A stretch of 64,000 nt of DNA, taken from NCBI GenBank assembly GCA_047967505.1, contig CM106540.1. One strand, written 5' to 3'. The notes under the pieces are model-generated. The model did no database searches. It was not told the origin of the DNA and worked only from the letters and a program-made list of their open reading frames with translations. Within the stretch, counting starts at the first letter, position 1. The number at the start of each line of letters is the position of its first letter. Source of the stretch: Dipteris shenzhenensis. Lineage: Eukaryota; Polypodiophyta; Polypodiopsida; Gleicheniales. The translations under genes were made by a program, and so were the position numbers. Positions 20,100 through 32,360 of the stretch are shown piece by piece.

Positions 20100-22400
20100 T
20101 CGCTTGCTATAACCTTCACGAGATGAAGTCTCTGCTTTGATCTTGACGAGATGAAGACTTTACTGCATGTTGAGCTTGACTCTTGCGGCTCTAGTCACTT
20201 ACACATTGACCTTAACTACCATCCTACGAGCCATGGTTTGAATTGCTCCCTCATAGTGAAGGATTCTCAGTGCGATGCATCTCGGCAGTAGCAGCTAATT
20301 CTTTGGCTCAGGCTACCTTGAGATTGAGATGTTCTTACTTTGCGTACAGATTCTCCATCCTCTACCCTTGGCTGAGACAATAGAAGAGCATTAACACTAG
20401 CAGAAGTAAAGCAATGCAGCATAATATGATGGCCACATTGTGAACTTATGATGCTTCCCCTGCAATGATACCTTTGACTATGAGGTTGGAGACCTAGTGC
20501 ACTCTACAATGTCCTCTTCTAATTTCACTAGATGTGAGCGATATATGCTCTTTGATAAGTAGAGTAGAATTTGCACCCAACTCAATCGCAAATAGACTAG
20601 TGGGATGTATTTTTGTGTCAACCTTTCCATGCCATGGTGTGGAATTGTCGGTCACCTTGAAACAAGCCTAGATACTGTCGAGGGATATCAATGTAGCATA
20701 GCAAGGGAAATGGGATGAGAAGCTTTAAGGTGACCATACAATGCTTTCTCCCATTCCTTTCCTTGGTAGGACTACAATGATCGGTGCATTTTATGTAGCC
20801 TACAAGTCCTCATGCACCATCCTCATTGGTCCTTGTGAGTGCTCGTGATGTTCCCCATGACACCACAACAATGACCTGCACACCTCATCACAAATTTTTT
20901 TACATAACCTACAAGTTAAAATCCTCTACAATAACCTTCAATATACAAAATAGGGCTTTTGGTCGCAAATGAAAGCGAGAGAAACAAGCAAACCAAGGTC
21001 TCTCGAATCCAGGATAAAAAGCTACATTTGCAGAGTATCATCTTCTCTGTTTTGATGTTCATGATTTTCTTCTTACATAGTGTTGGATTTGGGAACCCAT
21101 GCTGGAAGGGTAATCACTTTTGTTAGCACTGGCTCTTGACAGAGATAGTGCTTAACGATGGGTTTTGGGAGATGTTGAGCAAGGTTGTGTAAAAATCCGC
21201 TTCATTATTATATTTGATCATTAGAAAAGACTTGAGTCTTGGGTAGCTTTACTAAAGTTCAATGTAGCTCTTCCACTTGGATTGGTGGAACGTGTACCTT
21301 TCCATGGGTTATTGTGTGGCGGGTGCTTTGATGGAGTTCACTCTTCATTCTAACTCCATGACCTGCCCTTTCATTAATCATTGTAGATTTTCTTTCATGG
21401 CTTTGGCTCGTGTGGTAGAAATCCTCAAGCATGTAGATCTACTTAAGGGTCCAATCGACACGTTTTGCCTAAAATGGCTATGCATCCTGGAACTGGTCGA
21501 CGTCTTAGGTACCGTGATTTCAACCTCTTCCCATATGGATGTGCGTTTGGTTTTGGGTGAATGAGAAGTTATAGCTAGTTGGTCATGGAAAATCACTAAA
21601 CTACATGCAAAATACTGTGAATTCAATGGTTGGCTGAGTGTTATTTGGAGGATGTTCTAGCGATGGCAACAGCAATAAGGGTCATCGATTATCCTGTATA
21701 CAGGTCATAATGGAGTATTGTAGAGTTGATTGCATACAAATCAAAGAGCATAGTTCTAGAAGGTAGGCAACATAGGTATGGTGGCAAATCTCTTTGCTAT
21801 AGATACCGATGGATCGTCTCAGTTTGTGAAGGTGGATTTTATGAGCATATATCTAAATTTTGGCGACTAATCAGCTGGGTGTGAAAGGAAATACTTCAAG
21901 AAGGGTTGATTCTATTTAACTCTATGTTTGGGCTAAGTCCTCCTTTACCATAGCCAAAGGAAGAGCCTACCCCTTGAATCAAAGTGCGGATAGAGGCAAA
22001 GGAAGATATTAGTGCCAGGATCTAGCAAGAAACATGTGGACATTACATAGTCAATAGCAACAAGTCATAGTAGTGTGAAAGAAGGTGGATTTGAATGCAA
22101 GAGAAGCCTTCTTGATTTACTCAACTATTTCTAAGCCGTGGAAAAGGTTGCAAGTGGAGTAAGGATCTGAGCAAGATCTAAGGTTCCATCCGAGGCTTCC
22201 TGGCATCTAGTGATGATTGTCATATTCTCTCTCAGTGATTATTGTATTTTCATTTGTTGTGTATATTCATTGGTAATTCTTGGTTCATGGTGCCTTCAAT
22301 TATTGTGGTTTTGGTTGTTGTCGGCGGGCTTGTGTTCTTTCTTTTGGTTCAGTAGTGTGAATGTGACTTGTGCATTTAGCTATAAAGGCGTTTCAGTGTT
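20100..22400. other. Intergenic stretch with no recognised gene
   Basis: Only short open frames are present. The longest, 21277-21564 (+, 95 codons), has no motif I recognise. Composition is AT-rich and unlike the coding exons of the window. Confidence 0.5.
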
Positions 22401-22419
22401 TTCTTAAAGAACTGTTATC

Positions 22420-22770
22420 GAAAAAGCTATTTTCCAAAAAGTAAAAAAGCTATTCCGCTCAAAAAAGGTATTTTCCAAGAAGCTATTTCCGAAAAAACAA
22501 GAAATCTATTTTGTTCAAAAGAAACTTTAAACCATCCAAAAAGCTATTTTGTAAATAAAAAGGCCCATTACTAACAAAGGGGCTTTGGCCTACCAAAAAG
22601 GGCTTTGGAAAGGGCTTTTTGCCTCCCAAAAGGATTGATACAAAAAAGCTATTTTGCTATTTTTTATATTGTCGAATCTATAAATTGACAAGAAAGTTGT
22701 TCTACGAAAAAAGCTATTTTGAAAAACTATATACTGCCAAAAAAGCTATTTTGCTAGTTATCTTGCAAAC
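22420..22770. repeat. Dispersed short repeat AAAAAGCTATTTT
   Basis: The string AAAAAGCTATTTT or a close variant (GCTATTCC, GCTATTTCC, TCTATTTTG) occurs at least eight times within 350 bases, irregularly spaced. Between copies lie related strings such as GGGCTTTGG (three times near 22580-22615). It looks like a degenerate satellite or an expanded slippage product. Confidence 0.7.
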
Positions 22771-22799
22771 TTACATATCGATACTATGTGGCAACCACC

Positions 22800-25700
22800 A
22801 CATCCAACCCACAGTTTCTACCATTCTAGGTTTTAGCTATTGTTTGTTCTCATTCTTTGCATAATTTTGTCATTCTTTTTACCAAGAAAGATTCTTCTTC
22901 TTCCTTCACCCAATTAGTGGGTTTTTACCTTCTATTTTGAGTGTATTCTTTCATGGTTGCAGAAAGCAAAGAAACCTATGTGACTGGAGTGTACAAGATA
23001 TTGATTGCTCAAATAGCAATACAAATATGACTATTGATATTCGAGTAATATGCTACTAGTTTCCTATCTATTTGCAATACTATTGGACTCTAATATTCTC
23101 GATGTTATGTCAATATGAATTCTTACAACATTCATCTCCTTTAATGCATGTTCTCAATGTGAGGTGAGATTCAAAATCAATAGTAGAGATAGCCAAGTTG
23201 GATGCAAGACCAAAGGATGACATTTCACATTGTTGTAGTCCATGATACAATATTATATAGGTTGCAACCAAGGATAAATTATGAGCTCATGTGAGTGTAA
23301 ACTTGTTCATGTATTTGTTGGGCTTCAATTTCCAAAAGGCACAAATCTTTGTACTGCACCAAGATAATAATAAAGCATTGCCCTCGACATTTGTAGGGAA
23401 GATCGGCTCGTGATCGACCCTGTGTCATGTCTCATGTTCATGTTTTTCCACATTATTTTTTTCCCCTTTAGGAAAATTTCATTAAATAGGTAGGATTCAA
23501 GTACCGTTTTAAGGTAGTATTTATGCGCTCCATGGAAAAAATAGAACTCTAAAGTATAGTGAGTGAGCAATCAATAAATGAATAAATACATACCAAGGAC
23601 TGTGAAAGATGGAGAGGCATCATTGATGATTAGCGGGTTTGATTTGTGGCCATCTCTCAGGGTATTGTGCTATTTAGAAAAGCCATTAAAAGGGATACAA
23701 TCTCACAACACTAAAATCTAAGCCATGAAAATCTTTTAAACGTGTGCATTTCATGCAGGTTTTCTAAGAGGCTATAGGGCACTTGAACTTGCTATAGCAA
23801 CAAGCTAGGGGAGATTCTTCTAAATCACAAAGCCAACGGAGAAAGAAAATTTAGGGAATGGCAATACATACAAAGTACATAGGAAATGGGTGTTTCTGGG
23901 AAATGCATTTGGAGGGAGGCCTCAAATAGGAACTTTGCTTTGACACAATTGCAAGAATTTTATTCTTCTGACACATTGAGGAGCAATATATTCTTTTGAC
24001 ACACTAAGAAGCAATACACCATTCCCACAACACCAATCTAGAGGCACACAACGTCAAAGTGGTGCCCATCAACCCTTTAACTACAAATTGGGCTAAGTAG
24101 AGGCTACTCGCTTTGAAGTAAGTCTTTTCAACTACATGGATGCGAAAATTGTCCTTAAATTTATTTTAGACAGAGCCTTAATTGAAGAGCCTCATACGCT
24201 AAAGCCAGTGCTATTTTGCATATGTGCACTCTTATTGAATGTTCAAGTGAAACAATTCATTAAAGTGTAGGTGCAATTACAGTATGACGAGAGAGAATGT
24301 ATCTAATTTTATCTTAAACAAAACCACTCAAATATTTGCTATAAATATTTGAGCTTAAACAAAATGACTCAAATATTTGCTACAAATCTATCTGCACATG
24401 TATCTCCAGCTGTAGCAACAGGTAGATCATTGGGTGGCAATTACAAAATGTTAAAAAGCTAGAATCTTGGTTTTTGCTATTGTCCTTAATCATTTGAAAA
24501 CTCTCAAAGTCATGGGTCCATCTTTGCATGTGCTCATCAAGCTCTTTTGCCACATGACTTAGTCTCCACTCTCAATCCTTGACTCCCATCATGAGGTATG
24601 GCATAGCCACCACACTTGACCATGCTAGTGTTTCTTATCCTAGCTATATCCACCATTATATCTTTGTTGTCAATTCTCATGTGACCTTGATAAACTTTAC
24701 CATGCCCCACCTCCATGGGTTTAGGATGATGACCCATTCGATGTTATTAAGACTAGGCTAGATGGTTGGACATGTTTCTACGAGTGGCATCCTCTTCCTT
24801 CTTTGCATTATTCACACTAGCAACCTTGTTGCAACCTGGCCATACACCCAATTGCTTACTATAGGGTATCAAACACTCTTTACTAAAACTAGTATGAGAT
24901 GATGACTTTAAGATTTACCCAAGAACAACACCCATATTACTAGACAAGGGTAACTTGAACCTATCAACCTTTCAATGTGTTACATGAAGGAGTGTGATAT
25001 TGCAAGTAAAAAACAATGCCTATGATTTCTTTTCAAGGGTAGAATGAATAGCTTACCACAACTTGTATGTTTCTTTAGAATGTTAACTATTTTTTCAATA
25101 AGATTAAACGTAGAGAAATAGTGTTTCTAGTACATTCAACATAGCTCTTTTATAGGAGGGCATTTTTCCTATGATTAACTTTCCACTATTGTAGTAGTCC
25201 AATGTGGGTGAGTATGCTATACATGTCAAAAATGACCCCTTAAACAGTCATTGTGATGGCACCCTTTCAGTGTGTATGTGAAGTGTGTGAGCTATGTGCC
25301 CTTTGTTCAAATGTAGCATCTTCATAGAGTATGTTTCAACATATACTAGAATATTAGTTGAGGAAACTTATAATGAGTGGTCACTGAGGACACTCAAATG
25401 AAAACATTTATATAAATATTTTCAAATACATGGACATATATGAGGCAAAAAACCATATATAGTGTACATTTTATTGTCATTGATGTGGCAAAGGGTTTAT
25501 TAATGATGGAAAGGATGAAGTGATCCTACTTGGAACACTATTCATAGAGATGATCTTTCATCCTGTCAGGGATTTGTTCAGTTTTTCTTAAAGAAGAATG
25601 GATCATTTTGTTGGCATGAGATATAAAGGGATTGGTTTTGGAAATTTATCTTACAAGGAAACCATTCACAAGATTCATATTAGGAAGCAGCTTTATGGCA

Positions 25701-27040
25701 TTCAAGACTTCAGAAGCAACCCTTTTGGAGTGCATATACATTACTTCATCCATTTTCACTGTCATTTTTTTAATGATCTCTAATTAGCTCGTGATCATTG
25801 CAATTTAGCTATATTTAATATGACGGAGGCATAGCCTTGATGTGTATGTTCTCTACAACACTACCTATTCACCAATTCTTTAACTGGATACTGTTTTAAA
25901 AGTTGTTAATAAGATTATGGACTTGTTTGTAGATACGTGCACACATATTTCCTTGTGCACATGGTCAATGGTTGTCTCTAGGGGGACGTTGTAACATTTA
26001 AATGTTGAGAAGAGCAAACACTTCATGCTAGCATTTTGCCGAGTGGGTGGTGGTCCACTTGACTTGTTCTTATGTTGTGGATCTTTAATTTCTTCAAGTA
26101 AGAAGGCTTGGGTGTGGCTATTTCAAATTGCAAGTGGAGCATCATTGACTAGGCTCATGCAAAATATGTTTTACATCATCATTTCGAACACATGGATAGA
26201 AATGTTGTATATGAGTAATTTCTATTTTTTTGAGAAGCCAAAATTGCATATAAAGCTTTTTATAGATGCTTGGGAGCGTCCCAAGCACATAAGGAATGTT
26301 TTTATTAAGAAAAGAAAAAGAAGAAGAAAGATGCCAACTTTTCTTAAGGGGTGGTACTATGACCATTTTACAAAACTTGGCCACTATATAGGGGCATACT
26401 CCCCAAGGAGTTCGTCTCTCTAAGAACCACATTCAAATCCAATAGATATTTTTTTAGCATAGCCAAGATGGTGAGAAGCCCATGCCTAGCAAGTTATCCT
26501 CGCTCGAACACCAACTTCTTTGTGATTTCCCAAACGGGCAGAATACCCACCACCCTTACACATGGCCAATTAACATTGAACCACTTAGCTAGCCTATGTC
26601 ACTGGCTATTAATTGAAGAGAACCTTCCATATTATAAATTTGGCCTTGTTTGCCCCACTTAGTTTCTAGATGCCAATAAGCTTGTTTCTCCACCAGTTAC
26701 AACCACTCGTTAGATTGCACTTAGAATTCAAAACATTTGTCAAAGACTTCTTCTCCACAAAGCATCTGTACACCACCTTTCTCTTTACTTTCCTCCACAA
26801 CTTACTAAAATGATGAACCATACAATTTGTTGCCACATAATCCTTTAATCACTATGGACAATGGTGTACTGATCTATCACATACACTTTTCAAGGGTCCA
26901 AAATAGATGCATCTCAAGTTGCCAACAAAATCCTTTTGCAACAACAACAAACTCAACCAATGGGAAGGATAAGATTTGATCAAGAACAAAAGTAAATTGA
27001 TGTAATACAAATAGAAAATTTCTTATTTTATGTTCTTGTA
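22800..27040. other. AT-rich intergenic DNA with no recognised gene
   Basis: Open frames such as 25598-25783 (+) and 26025-26423 (+, 132 codons; its end has a basic KKRKRRRKMP run) show no family signature. I do not call them genes. The region may be old transposon sequence. Confidence 0.5.
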
Positions 27041-27065
27041 GATGAAATTAGATGAAAAGGATTGC

Positions 27066-27275
27066 AATGTGCCGTATATTTATCGCTTTTCACTTTACAC
27101 ATCAAGGATATTTGCAAAAACCTATGAAGATAAGAACAATTGATGTGAGCATTTCCAAATACGGTATTAAAATGTGCCTTATACTTGTTGCTTTCCATGC
27201 GCCACATCGAGTCTATTTGCAAAAACCTATAGGGAGAAGCACTATTGTTGTGATGAATGTTATTTAAATGAGCTT
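27066..27275 (+). repeat. Degenerate 105-base tandem repeat
   Basis: AATGTGCCGTATATTTAT (27066) and AATGTGCCTTATACTTGT (27171) begin two units of 105 bases sharing ATTTGCAAAAACCTAT and ATTGATGTGA/ATTGTTGTGA at matching places. Divergence is considerable, so the duplication is old. Confidence 0.7.
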
Positions 27276-27954
27276 CAAAAGTTCAAAAAAAAGTACTAGA
27301 TCTAAATTATACCTCTTACAAGTTTTCAAATTGAAGAAATATCCTAGAAACAAGCTCATCGAGGACAACTCAACTCCAAGGCTAATGGAGAATTGGAAAG
27401 CAAACTAGGCCCAATGGCCATTGCCTAAAGGAGCCCCTTTGCATAAAACAAAAGAGCCACAATAAACATTACAAAAAATCATTAGATGGATGACACCTCT
27501 ATTTTATTTCAAGTCCACAATCACACATCATACATGACACACAAATATATACAATGTTGCAAATTTTATCGGTGCTAAAGAATGACACCTCCATTTGTAT
27601 ACATGAATCAATGGGACTGATCCTTTCTTAAAAGAAAGCCTAAATACATAGATTCCAAATTAGGGAATGACAGTGTTTATTATTAAAACGACATAAAGCA
27701 TACATAACTAGCTAGTGAACCATCAAATACTTGGATGTTACAATAATATGTGCTAAGAGACGAAATATTGATATTCGATGGACATTGTAAAATCTCAAAC
27801 ATCTCAAAATAGTACCTATTATGAAGGAGAAAATCATATTTGAACCTCAAAGTAAAGTTTTGTACACTTGAATTTGTAATGCATGAAATGATAAATGTAC
27901 ATGTGCAATCCCAAACGATTTGCATAAACAGAGTCAATAAATAGTATCTAAAAG

Positions 27955-28060
27955 AAGTCATAATAAACATATAATTAAGGAACATACATGTAAATAAGTC
28001 ATATAAATATATCTAAAATAAGTCATAATAAATATATAATTAAGGAACATACTTGCCATG
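27955..28060 (+). repeat. Short AT-rich tandem duplication
   Basis: AGTCATAATAAACATATAAT followed by TAAGGAACATAC occurs at about 27956 and again, with one change, at about 28022. Confidence 0.75.
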
Positions 28061-28201
28061 ACTAGCATATTAAACCATATTGATTGACAATTAAAGTGAT
28101 GACGACAATTTTGAAGTGTAAGGGGAGAAATGTAATCCAAACTCATTAAGTCACTGCAATAAGAGTAGTTTAAATTATGTCTTAAATGCCACACTTAAAC
28201 T

Positions 28202-28953
28202 TCTATATCTATATCTATACTATTCTTTAAGGAAAGGTTTGAAATGGAAGACGCTGAGCTATACCACGTGCAGGTTCGGGAGCTCAGGGAGCTTCGGTGA
28301 AGGCGGGAGGAGGTTTGGGAGTCAGGAGGCTTCGGGGTAGTGAGGTTCGGAGGCTCAGAGGAGAGTGAGCTTATGCAAGGTCGCCACATGGCACACGACA
28401 GAGGCACAGGTTGGCAACGTGGCCGGCCCAATGCAAGTGCAATGCTCATGAGTCAAGTGGGCAAGTGATAGCAGAGATGTGGTGGGATTCCGTAGTCTGC
28501 TCTAGAGTCTTTGCAATGCCGTGTCGTCTGGAGTCTCTGCAGCATTGGCAGCTTGGCAGAATTAATGCTGAGACAGCTTAGGTGGCAGGTGTGTGAAATG
28601 CGGCACAGTGCCACATGTAATGCACGTGGTGCGGCACCCCCACGATGACACACAACGACGGCACGAGGAGAGAGCACACAAGAGGAGATAGAGGGAGAGA
28701 GAGTGCGTGAGAGGAGAGAGGAGAGAGAAGAGGAAAAAAGAAGAGGAGACTGTGAGTGAGCAGAGAGGAGAGAATGAGAGAGGGCTTGCTCGAGAGGAGA
28801 GAGAATTGAGAGAGAGGGGGGGGGAAGGGAAGGGGAGACAAAGAGAGAAGGAGACAGAGAGCGCAAGAGCAAGAGACAGAGATAGAGAGAGAGGGGGTGA
28901 GAGAAGACAGAGAGAGAGAGAGGGGGGGGGAGAAGACAAACGAGAGAGAGAGA

Positions 28954-28997
<44 letters not shown>

Positions 28998-29258
28998 GGG
29001 GAGACACATCATGCCCAAGATGACACACGACACAGCACGAGGAGAGAGCACACAAGAGGGGGGGGGGAGAGAGAGAGAGAGAGAGCACGAGAGGAGAGAC
29101 AGAAAGACGAGAGAGAGACCGAGAAAGGAGAGAGGAGAGAATGAGAGAGGGCTTGCCGCCCGAGAGGACAGAGAATTGAGAGAGAGACAGAGAGGCGGCA
29201 AGGGGAGGGAGGGAGGGGGAGACAAAAAGAGAAGGAGACAGAGAGAGCGAGGCAAGAG

Positions 29259-29309
<51 letters not shown>

Positions 29310-29432
29310 ACCACAGAGAGAAAGTGAGAGAGGGCAGGGGGAAGAGAGAATATACTATATTATATTATAATATATGTTAAATAATATATAATATACTATA
29401 TTTTATGTATTATTTAATGTTATATATTGTAT

Positions 29433-29478
<46 letters not shown>

Positions 29479-29677
29479 ATAAGAAAAGAGAGAGAGAGAG
29501 CACAAGAGGAGAGAGGAGAGACAGAAAGAGGAGAGAGAGACCGAGAGAGGAGAGAGGAGAGAATGAGAGAGGGCTTGCCGCCCGAGAGGAGAGAGAACTA
29601 AGAGAGAGAGAGAGAGGGGGGGGACGAAGGGAGGGGGAGACAAAGAGAGAAGGAGACAGAGAGCGCAAGAGCGAGCG

Positions 29678-29729
<52 letters not shown>

Positions 29730-29842
29730 GAGGGGAAGTATACAATAATAATAATAATGTGTGTGTATTACTAAAAAAAAAAGTGTGTGTGTAGACATGA
29801 GTGCCACTGGCTAGGGGGTGTAAATGCGGTTGACACATGGAG

Positions 29843-29878
<36 letters not shown>

Positions 29879-29960
29879 CTTGCTCGAGAGAAGAGAGAAC
29901 TGAGAGAGAGGGGGGGGGGAAGGGAAGGGGAGACAAAGAGAGAAGGAGACAGAGAGCGCA

Positions 29961-29992
<32 letters not shown>

Positions 29993-30047
29993 AGATGCAG
30001 CACACCCAAGATGACACACAACACAGCACGAGGAGAGAGCACACAAG

Positions 30048-30090
<43 letters not shown>

Positions 30091-30262
30091 CAAGAGGAGA
30101 GAGGAGAGAGAAGAGACAAAAAGAGGAGAGAGAGAGATCGAGAAAGGAGAGAGGAGAGAATGAGAGAGGGCTTGCCGCCCGAGAGGAGAGAGAATTGAGA
30201 GAGAGAGAGAGAGGGGGGGGGAGGGAGGGGGAGACAAAAAGAGAAGGAGACAGAGAGAGCGA

Positions 30263-30309
<47 letters not shown>

Positions 30310-30432
30310 AATATATGTTAAATAATATATAATATACTATATTTTATGTATTTTTAATGTTAGAGAGAGAGAGAGGGGGGGAGGGGGGGGGAGTATACAA
30401 TAATAATAATAATGTGTGTGTGTGTGTGTGTA

Positions 30433-30495
<63 letters not shown>

Positions 30496-30636
30496 GAGAG
30501 ACAAAAAGAGGAGAGAGAGACCGAGAGAGGAGAAAGGAGAGAATGAGAGAGGGCTTGCCGCTCGAGAGGAGAGAGAGAGAGAGGGGGGGGAAGGAGGGAG
30601 GGGGAGACAAAGAGAGAAGGAGACAGAGAGCGCAAG

Positions 30637-30682
<46 letters not shown>

Positions 30683-30776
30683 GGGAGTGGGAATATACAA
30701 TAATAATAATAATGTGTGTGTGTGTGTGTGTGTAGACATGAGTGCTACTGGCTAGGGGGTGTAAATGCAGCTGACA

Positions 30777-30835
<59 letters not shown>

Positions 30836-30938
30836 TGTGTGTGTATACAAAAAATAATACACGTGTGTGTGTGTGTGTGTAGGTATGAGTGCCATTGGCT
30901 AGGGGGTGTAAATGCAGTTGAGACAATGCTGACATGGG

Positions 30939-30975
<37 letters not shown>

Positions 30976-31145
30976 CCTTAAAATTTCTCAAAGCTTGAGA
31001 TTTGTAAATTCGGCTAACACATGGAGAGAGAGAGAGATTTCCTTAAAATTTCTCAAAGCTTGAGAGAAACCAAAGGCAGTCTATGATTCCAACTTTGAGA
31101 CCCAACGGAGCAGGGCTCTAATCCGTCATAGACGGGTCTTGCTAC
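28202..31145 (+). mobile_element. Putative non-autonomous Helitron carrying a GA-rich tandem array
   Basis: The left end TCTATATCTATATCTATA followed by CTATTCTTTAAGGAAAGG looks like a plant Helitron 5' end, which starts TC and is often TCTATA-rich. At the right end CCGTC-ATA-GACGG (31123-31135) forms a short hairpin, followed ten bases later by CTAC|T; Helitrons end in a hairpin then CTRR before a T. The last base (C instead of A/G) and the 5' flank (T rather than A) do not fit perfectly. No Rep or helicase is inside; the content is a short GC-rich lead (28250-28640) and the array. I infer a Helitron; a simple satellite next to look-alike ends is the alternative. Confidence 0.4.
28680..31060 (+). 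repeat. GA-rich higher-order tandem array
   Basis: The array is not a plain microsatellite. A unit containing GAGAGAGGGCTTGC, a GAGAGAACTGAGAG or GAATTGAG box, a G run, GGAGACAAAGAGAGAAGGAG and AGAGCGCAAGAG recurs about six times (near 28790, 29150, 29570, 29880, 30170, 30555). A second module, CAAGATGACACAC plus AGCACGAGGAGAGAGCACAC, recurs near 28640, 29015 and 30005. A third, TGAGTGCCACTGGCTAGGGG followed by TGTAAATGC, recurs near 29800, 30740 and 30885. An AT-rich module recurs at 29350 and 30306. Open frames over this region are compositional artefacts. Confidence 0.9.
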
Positions 31146-32360
31146 TCGTAATAACAAAGCTAGTGCATAAGAGCATGTCTTCTTCTTGCTATCACTAGTT
31201 GGGAATTCACAAAGGCTATCGATGTGATCCCATTGCTCTTATGATGCAAGTAAGGTGAAGTTAAGCATAGGCACCCTAATGCTATGGTGGGCCAAAGATC
31301 GGAGTCACGTTATTCAATGCAACAATTCGAGGGTGATGAATAATTAATCTATGGTTAGAGGTTCTATAGTAGAATTGAAAGCAGCTTACAGGAAACTTCT
31401 AAATGCATCACCATTTTTGTTCTAGAGTGCCGCCTCCCTTGAACCTTCATAGAAAGTGCCAAGATTTAATCTCCAGTGTCTAATGAAGCCATTTTCACAA
31501 TGAGAAAATGGCTCCTCACTCACATTTGCCATTTTTTTCACCAAAGATGATTTATGATGATTGTGGGCAACTGTTAGTGCATCCAATCCAAATCTCATGT
31601 CGAGACCCAACTCCTAACGCAGCCTGGTTTATTGGTTATCAAAACTTGCCAACGCTTCCGATTGGTGCAGCTAAGGGCTTGGGCGAGGGGGGGAGGAGGG
31701 GGGGTGCCGGCGCCCAACTAACCAACCAATAGGCTCATTCCACCTTTGACGTCCCCCAATGATCCTTCGAGAAAAGGCCTCCCAAGATCCTTTCCCTACG
31801 ACAAAACCCCAGAAAAGTCGTCCCGAGAACCTTTCCCCACTACAAAGTCCCTCGTGTGGATCAGTGCTTAAATTTGCTGCACACCTCTAGGCTTCATAAA
31901 AATTTCCGTGAAGTCTTTGAAAAAAATTTAAGCTTCAAAATGAAATAACACTCCATACAAATCCCATTTTAAGCTGAAGATGACAATTGCACAGACTCGG
32001 AGACTAATGCCAAGCCCTCAAGATTCTAGAGCAGGGAGACTCACATTATTTGGGATACATATTAGTAGTATAGTGATAAATTCTAACTACTAACTATATG
32101 TATGTACATTATATGACATACATTATATGTTGAAGTCTTGGAGATATACTTGAGCTTCATGAATGCTGAGCTGGTGAAATTCTTGGGTGTCATATGAAGC
32201 CCAAAAGTCTAATGAAGCTCAATCTGCGCAGCAAATTTAAGCACTGGTGTGGATCTCTCTCTTTCCTCTCTCCTCTCCTCTTCATGGAGCTATTCTTCTG
32301 TTGCGTCTCTCCCTCTTCATTTCTGGGCATACCTCGTATTGCCCTCTCAGTTCCCAACCT
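31146..32360. other. Intergenic region upstream of the PPR gene
   Basis: No coding region is supported. A small frame at 31508-31732 (+) has no motif. The last 300 bases include a TATGTATGTACATTATATGA stretch near 32095, but no clear TATA box can be assigned to the PPR gene. Confidence 0.45.

Noticed and set aside
26025-26423. Plus-strand frame of 132 codons with a basic run
   Set aside because: No recognisable domain and no ATG context or neighbours in support; the opposite strand is also open over much of it.
28453-30935. Many overlapping open frames up to 275 codons
   Set aside because: Same reason: purine-strand asymmetry removes stop codons in most frames. No conserved non-repeat peptide is present.
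28680-31060. Regularly spaced repeats considered as a CRISPR array
   Set aside because: Repeats are long, imperfect and low-complexity, spacers are not unique, and the genome is eukaryotic.
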